A stretch of 64,000 nucleotides of DNA from positions 2,480,001 through 2,544,000 of the forward strand of contig NZ_CP083590.1 in the NCBI RefSeq assembly GCF_020099395.1. Reading direction: 5' to 3'. The position numbers and the translations under genes were made by a program. Positions 25,117-33,967 of the stretch are shown here, piece by piece. How positions within the stretch are numbered: position 1 is the first letter of the stretch; every line of letters starts with the position of its first letter. The notes under the pieces were generated by a model. It ran no database searches and had not been told where the DNA came from. It saw nothing but the letters and a program-made list of their open reading frames with translations. This DNA is from Streptomyces mobaraensis. Its GTDB lineage: Bacteria > Actinomycetota > Actinomycetes > Streptomycetales > Streptomycetaceae.

Positions 25117-26013
25117 TCACTCCTCCGCCGCCCCCGCCAGCGCCGTGCCGAAGGCGCGGAGCCGGGCCGTCGTCGCGTCGCGGTGGCGGATCAGGCCGAG
25201 GGCGGACGGGGGGAGGCCGTCGACGGGGACGAACGCGAGGTCGTCGCGGCCCTGGTACGTCCCGGTCGGGCGGCAGAGCAGCATGCCGCCGCGGCCGGCG
25301 GCGGCCAGGGTGATGCCCTCCTGGAGGGTGGACACCGCCGGGCCCGCGGGGACCGGCCGGCCGCCCGGGGTGACGGCCGGGGCCTGGGCGTCCCGCCAGT
25401 AGGCGGGGGCCGGGGCGGCGGGAGCGATGAGGGGGCAGTCGGCGAGGTCCTCGGCGTCGAGGCGGCGGCGGGACGCGAACGGGTGCCGTACGGACACCGC
25501 GAGCGTCTGCTGCTCGCGGGAGAAGACCGGCCCCAGCGTCAGGTCGGGCTCGGCGACCGGCAGCAGGACGACGGCCGTGTCGACCTCGCCCCGGCGCACC
25601 GGCCCGAACGGGTCGGCGAGCGGGATCTCCGCGATCTCGATCTCGCAGCCGGGGTGGCGCTCCCGGAAGGCGTGCACGGCCGCCATGACCGTACGGCCGG
25701 CGACGCCCTGGAAGCCGACGCGCAGGACGCCCTCGACGCCGCGCGCCGCGTCGCGCGCGTCGCCGACCGCGCTCCTGAGGGCGTCGTAGGCGGGGCGGAG
25801 GTCGGCGAGGAAACGTTCACCCAGGGGGGTGAGGGCCACGCGGCGGCTGGTGCGGTCGACGAGGCGCGCGCCGACGCGGCGTTCCAGCGCGCGCAGCAGC
25901 TGGCTGACCCTGCTCTGCGAGACGAACAGCCGCTCGCCCGCGCGGCCGAAGTGCAGCTCGTCGGCGAGGGCGAGGAAGCACTCCAGCTCCCTCAGGTCCA
26001 GTCCGCCCACCAT
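25117..26013 (-). CDS. LysR-family transcriptional regulator
   Basis: The product has 298 residues. The N-terminal winged helix reads LRELECFLALADELHFGRAGERLFVSQSRVSQ and the recognition helix RLFVSQSRVSQLLRALERRV. The effector-binding domain follows (VLRVGFQGVAGRTVMAAV). ATG at 26013 or GTG at 26010 could be the start; GGGAG favours the latter slightly. It is divergent from the MFS gene with 136 bp between, so it likely controls that transporter. Confidence 0.92.
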   Translation of the reverse strand: MVGGLDLRELECFLALADELHFGRAGERLFVSQSRVSQLLRALERRVGARLVDRTSRRVALTPLGERFLADLRPAYDALRSAVGDARDAARGVEGVLRVGFQGVAGRTVMAAVHAFRERHPGCEIEIAEIPLADPFGPVRRGEVDTAVVLLPVAEPDLTLGPVFSREQQTLAVSVRHPFASRRRLDAEDLADCPLIAPAAPAPAYWRDAQAPAVTPGGRPVPAGPAVSTLQEGITLAAAGRGGMLLCRPTGTYQGRDDLAFVPVDGLPPSALGLIRHRDATTARLRAFGTALAGAAEE

Positions 26014-26149
26014 GTCTCCCTCACGTCTCCCTCGGTCCGCGCGGTACCGTCCTCCGCCGCCGTCCGTGGCCCTCATCGATGAGTCCCGCTCATGGAGCGG
26101 TGAGGGACCGGCCGTTGTTCCCGGCCTGGCGCGTGCGGAGGCTGGGGGC

Positions 26150-27355
26150 ATGGCGAAGATCAGGAACGTGGGAGGGTGGCCGGCCGTGGCCGCCGTGGCG
26201 GCGAGCACGTTCTCGGTGGTCACCACCGAGATGCTGCCCATCGGGCTGCTCAGCCCGATCGGGGCGGGGCTGGGGGTGTCGGACGGGACGGCGGGACTGA
26301 CCATGACGCTCCCCGGCCTGGTGGCCGCCGCGGCCGCGCCCGTCCTCACGGTGTGCGCGGGGCGGCTGGACCGGCGCGTCCTGCTGCTGACGCTGATGGC
26401 GCTGCTTACCGCGGCCAATCTCCTTTCCGCCGCCGCGCCGGGGATCGAGGTGCTGCTGGGGCTGCGGGTGCTGGTGGGTGTGTGCATCGGCGGTGTGTGG
26501 GCCATCGCGGCCGGGCTGGGCGCCCGGCTCGTCCCGTCCCGCGCCGCCGGGCGCGCCACCTCGGTGATCTTCAGCGGGATCGCCGTGGCCTCCGTACTCG
26601 GCGTTCCCGCGGGCACGTTGGTGGGCGGCCGGGCCGGCTGGCGGGCCACGTTCCTCGTGATGGGAGGGGTGGCGTTCCTGGTGACGGTCGCCCTGACGGC
26701 GCTCCTGCCGCCGCTGCCGCCCCGGGGCGCGGCGCCGTCGCGTGCCCTGCCGGCGCTGCTGCGCGCCCCCCGGGTCCGCGCGGCGCTGCTGGTCGTCCTG
26801 CTGCTGGTGTGCGGCCACTTCGCCGGCTACACCTTCGTCCGCCCCGCGCTGGAACGGATCCCGGGCACCGGAGCCGGGACGGTCGGCGGTCTCATGCTCG
26901 CGTACGGCGTCGCGGGCGTGGCCGGCAACTTCCTGGCCGGCACGGCGGCCGTACGGCGTCCGCGCCGCGTACTGGCGGTGATCGCGGTGACCCTGGGGGC
27001 GGTGATACCCGCCGTGTCCCTGACGGCCGGCGGGACGGCGGGGGCGGCCGTGCTGCTCGTGGTGTGGGGGCTCGCGTACGGGGGCGTCTCGGTCGGTACG
27101 CAGACCTGGCTGTCCGCCGTCGCGCCGGAGGCCGGGGAGACGGTGTCCGCGCTGTTCGTGGCGGTGTTCAACGTGGCCATCGCCCTGGGCGCGCTGCTCG
27201 GCGGCCGGGCGGTGGACGCGGTGTCGGTGCCCGCCGCCCTGTGGCTGGGAGGGCTGCTGGCCGTGGCGGCGGTGGTGCCGCTGGGGGTGGCGGGCCGGGT
27301 GGGGACGCGTGCGGGAGAGGTGCGGGAGGAAGCCGGGGCGCGTACCGCTTCCTGA
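26150..27355 (+). CDS. MFS transporter, drug/arabinose efflux type
   Basis: The product has 401 residues with about 12 membrane helices. The first helix carries the TTEMLPIGLLSPI motif of DHA1-type proteins such as AraJ/NepI. The region between TM2 and TM3 reads GRLDRRVLLL, and RAAGRATSVIFSGIAVASVLGVPAG matches the antiporter motif C region. GGAGG lies nine bases before the ATG. It probably exports a drug-like or sugar-like compound under control of the divergent LysR protein; the substrate is unknown. Confidence 0.9.
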   Translation: MAKIRNVGGWPAVAAVAASTFSVVTTEMLPIGLLSPIGAGLGVSDGTAGLTMTLPGLVAAAAAPVLTVCAGRLDRRVLLLTLMALLTAANLLSAAAPGIEVLLGLRVLVGVCIGGVWAIAAGLGARLVPSRAAGRATSVIFSGIAVASVLGVPAGTLVGGRAGWRATFLVMGGVAFLVTVALTALLPPLPPRGAAPSRALPALLRAPRVRAALLVVLLLVCGHFAGYTFVRPALERIPGTGAGTVGGLMLAYGVAGVAGNFLAGTAAVRRPRRVLAVIAVTLGAVIPAVSLTAGGTAGAAVLLVVWGLAYGGVSVGTQTWLSAVAPEAGETVSALFVAVFNVAIALGALLGGRAVDAVSVPAALWLGGLLAVAAVVPLGVAGRVGTRAGEVREEAGARTAS

Positions 27356-27569
27356 CGGGCGTGGGCCCCGGCTTTGCGGCGCGGCGCGGCACGGCGGTCG
27401 TGACACGGCGGCCGTGCCGGCGGGCGCGGTGGCGGCGTTCCGGTCCGCCGGAGCCCCGGCACGGCGGCGGCCCGCCGGTCCGTCGGACCTGCGGGCCGTC
27501 CTGCCGGAGCCTCCTGCCGGCCAAGGCCGCGTCGTCGCCTGCCTTCGCCTGCCTTCATCGCTCCTCCGG
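27356..27569. terminator. Convergent intergenic region with hairpin
   Basis: GGCACGGC (27388-27395) pairs with GCCGTGCC (27411-27418), an 8-bp stem with a 15-base loop, located just after the MFS gene and before the convergent EamA gene. Nothing else is seen in this 214-bp gap. Confidence 0.4.
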
Positions 27570-28526
27570 TCAGCTCTTGCGGCCGAGCGTCTGGCCGGCG
27601 ACCACCGCCGCGAGGGCGACGACGAGTCCGGCGACCTGCCAGGCGGTGAGGGTCTGGTCCATCGCCACCACGCCGATGACCGCGGCGACCGGCGGGCCGA
27701 CGAGGCTGAGCAGGGAGACCGAGGTCGGGGCGAGCCGTCCGATGCCGCGGAAGAAGAGGGGGTAGGCGGCGGCGGTGGCCACGACGCCGATGTAGGCGTA
27801 GCCGGCGATGTTGGCACCGGTCAGATGCGCCGGAAGGCCCTCGCCCAGCAGTGTGAAGGGCGTCAGGAGCACACCGGCGATGGTGAGCTGCCAGCCGGTC
27901 ATGACCAGGGGGCTCTCACCGCTGCCCCACTTCTTGGTGAGCACGATGGACAGGGCGATCAGTCCCACCGCGAGCAGGGCCGCCGCGACACCCGCCGGGT
28001 CGAGGGCGGCCCTGCCGGTGAGCGTCATCAGGGCCACGCCCCCGACCCCGGCGGCGGCCGCCAGCAGGACGGGCGGCGAGGTGCGGATCCGGAGGACGAG
28101 GAGCGAGAAACCGGCCACCATCAGCGGCTGCACGGCACCGATCGTGGCGGCCACCCCGCCGGGGAGCCGGTAGGCGGCGAAGAAGATCAGCGGGAGGAAG
28201 GCGCCGAAGTTGAGGATCGCCAGCACCGTCGACTTCCACCACCACGAGCCGCGCGGCAGCTTGCGGTTGTACGCCAGCAGGACGAGTCCGGCGGGCAGCG
28301 CGCGCAGGGTGGCGGCGAGCATCGGGCGGTTGTCGGGGAGGAGCGCGGCGGTCACCGAGTAGACGGTGGCCCAGCTGGCGGGTGCCAGCGCGGTGAGCAG
28401 CAGGTCCCGGACGTTCGATCCGGCGGCTGCTCCCGTGGCGGCGGTTCCGCGGGCGCTCGTCTGGGCTGTGCCGGACGTTCCGCCCGCAGCGCCGCCGCCC
28501 ACCGGTGCCGGTGTGGTCGTCTGCAT
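27570..28526 (-). CDS. EamA-family (DMT) transporter
   Basis: The product has 318 residues. A Gly/Ala/Thr-rich N-terminus of about 35 residues precedes ten membrane helices in two EamA repeats (APASWATVYSVTAALLPDNRP; GLIALSIVLTKKWG; FFRGIGRLAPTSVSLLSLVGP). Such proteins export amino acids, metabolites or nucleosides; no substrate can be named. It is divergent from a MarR gene, and the shared 102-bp region carries two matching palindromes. Confidence 0.92.
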   Translation of the reverse strand: MQTTTPAPVGGGAAGGTSGTAQTSARGTAATGAAAGSNVRDLLLTALAPASWATVYSVTAALLPDNRPMLAATLRALPAGLVLLAYNRKLPRGSWWWKSTVLAILNFGAFLPLIFFAAYRLPGGVAATIGAVQPLMVAGFSLLVLRIRTSPPVLLAAAAGVGGVALMTLTGRAALDPAGVAAALLAVGLIALSIVLTKKWGSGESPLVMTGWQLTIAGVLLTPFTLLGEGLPAHLTGANIAGYAYIGVVATAAAYPLFFRGIGRLAPTSVSLLSLVGPPVAAVIGVVAMDQTLTAWQVAGLVVALAAVVAGQTLGRKS

Positions 28527-28546
28527 GCCGTTCTCCCCTCATTGAT

Positions 28547-28610
28547 AATCTCAACGTTGAAATAACAGCACGGCACTTCAGCGAACGTCAACTATCTGAA
28601 CGTTGAGATT
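28547..28610. promoter_or_regulatory. Paired MarR-type operators between EamA and MarR genes
   Basis: ATCTCAACGTTGAAAT (28548-28563) and ATCTGAACGTTGAGAT (28594-28609) share a palindromic core around AACGTT and are oriented as inverted copies about 46 bases apart. This low-GC island overlaps both promoters, fitting a MarR dimer that represses both genes. Confidence 0.75.
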
Positions 28611-28628
28611 TTCAAGGGAGAGACATCC

Positions 28629-29132
28629 ATGGCCATCGACGCAGTGGACAGCGTGATCGAGCAGTGGGCGCGCGAGCGCCCCGACGTGGACGTCTGGCCG
28701 ACCGGGGTGATCAGCCGGGTACAGCGCCTCTCACGTCTCCTCGACAAGGAGCTCAAGGCGTTCTTCGCCCAGCACGACCTGGAGGTCTGGGAGTTCGACG
28801 TCCTGTCGACCCTCCGCCGCTGCGGACCGCCCTACGAGCGGACGGCGGGCGCCATCACCAGCGCGACCATGGTCACCTCGGGCGCGATCACCAACCGGGT
28901 GGACCGCATGGAGGCCAAGGGCCTGGTGGAGCGCGTCCGCGACACCGCCGACCGCCGCACGGTCCGCATCCGCCTCACCGAGCACGGCTACCGCCTCATG
29001 GACGAGCTGATCGCCCTCCACGCGGCGAACGGCGAGCGGATCCTCTCCGCCCTCGGCCGCGAGGAATGCGACCGCGTCGCGGAGGCCCTGCGCGCCCTGC
29101 TGGTGAGCCTGGGAGACAAGCGGCTGGAGTGA
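28629..29132 (+). CDS. MarR-family transcriptional regulator
   Basis: The 167-residue product has the winged-helix segment FDVLSTLRRCGPPY, recognition region TSATMVTSGAITNRVDRMEA, and wing LVERVRDTADRRTVRIRLTE. GGGAGAG lies upstream of the ATG. It most likely represses itself and the divergent EamA exporter, releasing both on ligand binding; the ligand is unknown. Confidence 0.93.
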   Translation: MAIDAVDSVIEQWARERPDVDVWPTGVISRVQRLSRLLDKELKAFFAQHDLEVWEFDVLSTLRRCGPPYERTAGAITSATMVTSGAITNRVDRMEAKGLVERVRDTADRRTVRIRLTEHGYRLMDELIALHAANGERILSALGREECDRVAEALRALLVSLGDKRLE

Positions 29133-29319
29133 CTCCCACGAGCGACTCCCACGGAGGCCGTCCCCGGCGCCTGGCGGCGCGCGTCACACCGAGTGCGTCA
29201 CGTACCCTCGCCCAGCTGACGAACTCCCCCGTCCCACCCGGCACTTGGCGACCACCCGTGGTGCCATGGCAGCACCGCCGGACCACGGCGCCACGGCCCC
29301 GGAACGAGGAGACGCCCCC

Positions 29320-29535
29320 ATGCTCATGGCCCACCCAGCCGTCCTGCACCAACTGGTGGAGCGGTACACGGCCCAGGCCGCCGTCGGAGCGGCGGACGCC
29401 GCGACGCGTCGGCGCGCCGACGACCTGGCGTACACGCTGTGCGTCTCGACGGGCACCCGCCACGTCGAGGACGCCCTGCGGGTCGCCGCCCGCGTGCTCG
29501 GCGCGGAGGGCGGGAGCCTGACGCCGGCGGCCTGA
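29320..29535 (+). CDS. DUF5133-type small protein, 71 aa
   Basis: Starting at ATG 29320 with GAGGAGA seven bases upstream gives MLMAHPAVLHQLVERYTAQ. From memory this and AYTLCVSTGTRHVEDALRVA are the conserved pieces of DUF5133. It is predicted all-helical. The family is Streptomyces-specific, often near developmental or secondary-metabolite genes, with no known function. Confidence 0.8.
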   Translation: MLMAHPAVLHQLVERYTAQAAVGAADAATRRRADDLAYTLCVSTGTRHVEDALRVAARVLGAEGGSLTPAA

Positions 29536-29789
29536 ACCCCGCCGGTGACCCACAGGCCTGCGGGGAAGCCGCAGGGAATACGCGGGGCTGCCGCCGTGGA
29601 GGGGACGGCGGCACCTCGGCCTCAAGGCGGCTTCCCCGACCGGCCGGCCGGCCCGCCCGCGCGCCGACCGGCACCCGCATCCAGCACCACACGCCCGTAC
29701 CGCACCACCCCGCGCACGGAACCCAACCATCACCCCCCGGACAACCCCACGTTCCTCCCCCGTCACACAACAACGTGATCGTTCCCGGC

Positions 29790-30446
29790 ATGACCGCATC
29801 GATCCGGGCCCGTCGCACGGCCGTCGCCGTCTCCGCGACCGCCGCCGCCCTCGCCACGCTGGGCACGACCACGACGGCCCCCGCCGCCCCCGCGACGAAC
29901 GACACCCAGGCCACCACCTCTCCCGCGCACACCTCGGGCACCGCCGGCCTCAAGGGCGTCGACTACGCGGCCTGGCAGCGGGACGTGCAGGCCGCCGTCG
30001 ACCGGGCGACGCCGTACGTCCGCGAGCGCACCGCCCAGGCCCGTACCGAGAAGCAGGCCGTGGTCCTGGACATCGACAACACCTCGCTGGAGACCGACTT
30101 CCACTGGACGTACCCGACGCCGGCCGTCGCCCCCGTCCGCGAGCTGGTCCGGTACGCGCACGAGCGCGGCGCCGCCGTCTTCTTCGTCACCGCGCGCCCC
30201 CGCCTCCTGGGCTCCCTGACGGAGGACAACCTCAAGCGCGTCGGCTACCCGGTGGACGGCCTTTCCGTCCGCCGCCTCCCCGACCTCTTCCGCGACGTCA
30301 GCGCCTACAAGACCGCCGAGCGCGCGAAGATCGAGGCCAAGGGCTACAAGATCATCGCCAATATCGGCAACAACACCACCGACCTCTCCGGCGGCCACGC
30401 GGAACTCACGGTCAAGCTCCCCGACTACGACGGCAAGCTGTCCTGA
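29790..30446 (+). CDS. Secreted HAD-family acid phosphatase
   Basis: The product has 218 residues with an N-terminal signal peptide (RARRTAVAVSATAAALATLG, Ala-rich cleavage region). The HAD motif VVLDIDNTSLETD supplies Asp94 and Asp96. FFVTARPR is motif II, and KIIANIGNNTTDL is the last acidic motif in weakened form. It resembles class B/plasmid acid phosphatases that release phosphate from organic esters outside the cell. The 254 bp upstream are C-rich without other features. Confidence 0.85.
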   Translation: MTASIRARRTAVAVSATAAALATLGTTTTAPAAPATNDTQATTSPAHTSGTAGLKGVDYAAWQRDVQAAVDRATPYVRERTAQARTEKQAVVLDIDNTSLETDFHWTYPTPAVAPVRELVRYAHERGAAVFFVTARPRLLGSLTEDNLKRVGYPVDGLSVRRLPDLFRDVSAYKTAERAKIEAKGYKIIANIGNNTTDLSGGHAELTVKLPDYDGKLS

Positions 30447-30543
30447 GCCCGGCCGCCCGGAGGGTACTGGGGAGCCGGCCGCCCCTCTGCCTAGACTGTT
30501 CTCCTCGGGCGTGACGACGCCCGGCAGGGACGGGAGAGCGACA

Positions 30544-30957
30544 GTGACGGCAGGCGTCGGCAGATTCGAGAGCCCCGAGGGGGCCGTCGAACGGAGCGCC
30601 GCCGACCCGTCGGCGGACGTGCTGGGCGAGGCCGCCGCCGCGTTCGGGCTGCTGGCCTCCCCCGCCCGGCTGCACCTCGTCTGGGCCCTCGCCCAGGGCG
30701 AGAGCGACGTGACCGGGCTGGCCGAACGGGTCGGCGGCGCGCTGCCCGCGATCAGCCAGCACCTCGCGAAGCTCAAGCTCGCCGGGCTGGTGCGGTCCCG
30801 CCGCGAAGGCCGCCGGGTGGTCTACCTGGTGGACGACCCGCACGTGGTGACCATCGTCCGCCTCATGGTCGACCAGCTCTCCGACCGCCGGGCCGAACCC
30901 GCGCCCCGGTCCCGGTCCGGCGCCGGTTCCGGACGCCTCCGTGGCCTGGGCGCCTGA
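30544..30957 (+). CDS. ArsR/SmtB-family transcriptional regulator
   Basis: The GTG at 30544 is preferred for GGGAGAG upstream, giving 137 residues. The winged helix contains FGLLASPARLHLVWALAQGE, ALPAISQHLAKLKLAGLVRSRREG and RRVVYLVDDPHVVTIV. No cysteine cluster is visible, but the C-terminal helix has the histidine/aspartate pair seen in zinc-type alpha-5 sites (DPHVV). Its end overlaps the P-type ATPase gene by 17 bases, so it is probably its metal-responsive repressor. Confidence 0.92.
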   Translation: MTAGVGRFESPEGAVERSAADPSADVLGEAAAAFGLLASPARLHLVWALAQGESDVTGLAERVGGALPAISQHLAKLKLAGLVRSRREGRRVVYLVDDPHVVTIVRLMVDQLSDRRAEPAPRSRSGAGSGRLRGLGA

Positions 30958-33904
30958 GGTCGGCCAGGCCGGCTCCACCCTTCACGCGCTGCGGGAGCTG
31001 GGCAGCGGCCCGCGCGGACTGACCGAGGACGAGGCCGCCCGCCGGCTGGCCGACGCCGGCGAGAACGTCCTGCCCGGCCGCCGGCCGCCCGGGCCCGTCC
31101 GGCGGTTCGCGCACGGCCTCCGCGACCCGTTCACCGCCGTCCTCCTCTGCCTCGGCCTGGTCTCCGCCGCGGTCGCCTCCTGGGGCACCGCCTGTGTGAT
31201 CAGTGTCCTCGTCGCCGTCAGCTGCGCCCTCAGGACCGTCGGCGAGCACCGCGCGGAACGCGCCGCGGCGGCGCTGCGCGACCTCGTCCCCACCACCGCA
31301 ACCGTCCGCCGCCGCCCCGCGCCCGACGCGCCCCCGGCCCACCGGGAGCTGCCCGTCGGCGAACTCGTCCCCGGCGACGTCGTCCTCCTCTCCCCCGGCG
31401 ACCTCGTCCCGGCCGACCTGCGCCTGCTCCGCACGACCGGTCTGACGGTCCACGAGGCCGTCCTGACGGGCGAGTCGACGCCGGCGGAGAAGCGGGCCCG
31501 GGACCTGGCGGCGGGCGCGCTCCGACCGGTGTCCACCGCCGCGTACGCGGGCGACGTCGGCGGCCCGGCCGCGGCGGGAGCCGCCGACGACCCCGTCGAC
31601 GGAACGGACGACCGCGACCGGACGGGCGGTCCCGCCGGCCGCTCCCGCCTCCCCGGCCGGACGCCGGCGGAGCGCACCCCTCTCCCGCACACCGCCCTGG
31701 AAGGCGCGGCCGACGGCCTCCGGACGACGCCGTCACCGGCGCGCCGCCTCACCCTCGTACCGGCCGACGGGGCGAGCACCCCGGCGGACGACGACGGAGC
31801 GGCGCTCCACCGTCACGGCCCCCACCGCCCGGCGCCCGGTCCGGAGTACGCGGACGGCCGCCGGACAAGCGGCCCGGGCGGCGCATACGACGACCCCGAC
31901 CCCGCCCACCTCTGCTTCCAGGGCAGCAGCGTCCTCTCCGGCACCGCCACCGGCGTCGTCGTCGCGACCGGGGCCGCGACCCGGCTCTCCGGGGCGCTGC
32001 CGGGCGCGGCGGCCGGGAGGGGCGGGCGCCGGGTCACGCCGTTCGACCGGTCCGTCAACGGCATCGCCTGGACGCTGATCCGGTTCATGCTGCTGACCGC
32101 GCCCCTGGTGCTGGTCGCGAGCGCGCTGCTGCGCGGGCGCGGGATGGAGACGCTGCCGTTCGCCGTGGCGGTGGCGGTCGGGCTGACGCCCGAGATGCTG
32201 CCCGTCGTCGTGACGGCGGCGCTGGCGCGCGGCGCCGCCGGTCTCGCCCGCGGCGGCGAGGTGATCGTGCGGCGCCTGCCCGCCCTCCACGACCTGGGCG
32301 CCGTCGACGTGCTGTGCGTGGACAAGACGGGCACCCTCACCCAGGACCGCCCCGTCCTCCACCACGCCGAGGACGGGCACGGGCGCGACGGCGAGGAGGT
32401 GCTGCGCTGGGCGGCGGTCAACGCCCTGTGGACCCTGCACCTCGCCGAACTCCCGCTGCCCGACGCCCTGGACGAGGCCGTCCTCGACGCGGCGGGGGAC
32501 GACGCCCTGCTGGCCGCCGAGGAGGAGTACGAGGGGATCGCCGCGCTCCCCTGCGCTCCCGGGCGCCCCCTGTCCACGGCCGTCGTCCGACGCGCCGACG
32601 AGCCCCGGTTCGGCCTCGCGGGGGTCCACGTCCTCGTCGTCAAGGGCGCCCCGGAGGACGTCCTGGAGCGCTGCGCCCTCGAACCGGCGGAGCGCGACCG
32701 CCTGGCGCGGCGGGCGGCGGACCTGGCGGCGGACGGACTGCGCGTGCTCGCCGTGGCCCGCGCCGGGCGCCCGTCCCGCCACCGCCCCTACGGCCCGGCC
32801 GACGAACACGGCCTGGAGTTCACCGGCTTCCTCGCGCTGCACGACGCCCTCACCCCCACCGCCGCCGAGGCGCTGGCCGTCCTCGCGGACCGGGGCATCG
32901 CCGTCCGGGTCCTCACCGGCGACCACCCGGGCACGGCCGCCCGCGTCTGCCGCGACCTCGGTCTGGACCCGGGCGAGGTGGTGACCGCCGACCGCGTCGA
33001 CGGCCTCACCGACGCCGAACTGGCCGCGCTCGCCGGCCGGACGACGGTCTTCGCGCGCTGCTCCCCCGACCACAAGGCCCGCATCGTCCGCGCCCTGCGC
33101 GCGAACGGCCGCACCACCGGTTTCCTGGGCGACGGGGTCAACGACCTGGCCGCCCTGCACGCCGCCGACGTCGGTGTCTGCCCCCGCGCGGGCGTCGACG
33201 TCGCGCGCGAGGCGGCGGACGTCGTCCTCGCCTCCAAGGACCTCACGGCCCTCGACCGGGCGGTGACCGCGGGCCGGCGCAGCACCGGCAACATCGCCGC
33301 CTACCTGCGGATCACGCTCTCGTCCAACTTCGGGAACGTCATCGCCATGCTGGCGGCCGGGCTGCTCCTGCCGTTCCTGCCGATGCTCCCCGCCCAGGTG
33401 CTGGTGCAGAACCTTTTCTTCGACGCGGCCCAGCTCGCCCTGGCCTTCGACCGTCCCGCCCCCGCCGCGCTGCGCCGGCCGACCCGGCTGCGCCCGCGCG
33501 ACCTGCTGCGGTTCGTCACGGTCTTCGGCCTGCTCAACGCCGCCGCCGACCTCGCCACGTTCGGCGTCCTGGCCTTCGCCGTACGGTCGCTGGGGGACGA
33601 CGGCGGCCAGGAGGCGTTCCACGCCGGGTGGTTCACCGAGAACCTGCTGACCCAGGCGTTGGTCATGCTCGTCCTGCGCTCCGGCCGGCACCTGGCCGAG
33701 GGCCGTCCCCCCGGCCCCGTCCGCCTCGCCACCACCGCCCTGGCGGTCGTGGGCCTCCTCCTGCCGCTGTCCCCGCTGGGCCCGCTCCTGGCCATGACCG
33801 GCCTGCCGCCGCTGTCGTACGTCCTCCTCGCCACCGTCCTGACCGTGTACGGCGCGGCCCTCACCGTCGCCAGGAACCGGTACGCGCGGCGGGTCGGCGG
33901 ATGA
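30941..33904 (+). CDS. MgtA-like P-type cation ATPase with large low-complexity insertion
   Basis: The product has 987 residues with a GTG start. The actuator loop carries TGES (176-179). The phosphorylated Asp461 sits in DVLCVDKTGTLT. TM4 has GLTPEMLPVVV, and the hinge is FLGDGVNDLAALHAADVG. PEML in TM4 and the order of motifs are those of type IIIB magnesium transporters. A disordered insert of about 130 residues (186-319), rich in D, G, P and R, interrupts the actuator region. Pairing with an ArsR protein is unusual for MgtA, which raises another cation as a possibility. Confidence 0.88.
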   Translation: MAWAPEVGQAGSTLHALRELGSGPRGLTEDEAARRLADAGENVLPGRRPPGPVRRFAHGLRDPFTAVLLCLGLVSAAVASWGTACVISVLVAVSCALRTVGEHRAERAAAALRDLVPTTATVRRRPAPDAPPAHRELPVGELVPGDVVLLSPGDLVPADLRLLRTTGLTVHEAVLTGESTPAEKRARDLAAGALRPVSTAAYAGDVGGPAAAGAADDPVDGTDDRDRTGGPAGRSRLPGRTPAERTPLPHTALEGAADGLRTTPSPARRLTLVPADGASTPADDDGAALHRHGPHRPAPGPEYADGRRTSGPGGAYDDPDPAHLCFQGSSVLSGTATGVVVATGAATRLSGALPGAAAGRGGRRVTPFDRSVNGIAWTLIRFMLLTAPLVLVASALLRGRGMETLPFAVAVAVGLTPEMLPVVVTAALARGAAGLARGGEVIVRRLPALHDLGAVDVLCVDKTGTLTQDRPVLHHAEDGHGRDGEEVLRWAAVNALWTLHLAELPLPDALDEAVLDAAGDDALLAAEEEYEGIAALPCAPGRPLSTAVVRRADEPRFGLAGVHVLVVKGAPEDVLERCALEPAERDRLARRAADLAADGLRVLAVARAGRPSRHRPYGPADEHGLEFTGFLALHDALTPTAAEALAVLADRGIAVRVLTGDHPGTAARVCRDLGLDPGEVVTADRVDGLTDAELAALAGRTTVFARCSPDHKARIVRALRANGRTTGFLGDGVNDLAALHAADVGVCPRAGVDVAREAADVVLASKDLTALDRAVTAGRRSTGNIAAYLRITLSSNFGNVIAMLAAGLLLPFLPMLPAQVLVQNLFFDAAQLALAFDRPAPAALRRPTRLRPRDLLRFVTVFGLLNAAADLATFGVLAFAVRSLGDDGGQEAFHAGWFTENLLTQALVMLVLRSGRHLAEGRPPGPVRLATTALAVVGLLLPLSPLGPLLAMTGLPPLSYVLLATVLTVYGAALTVARNRYARRVGG

Positions 33905-33967
33905 GCGGGGCGGGGGACGGGGACGGGGATCAGGACGGGGGCGGGGGCGGGGGCCCGGAAGGCGCGC

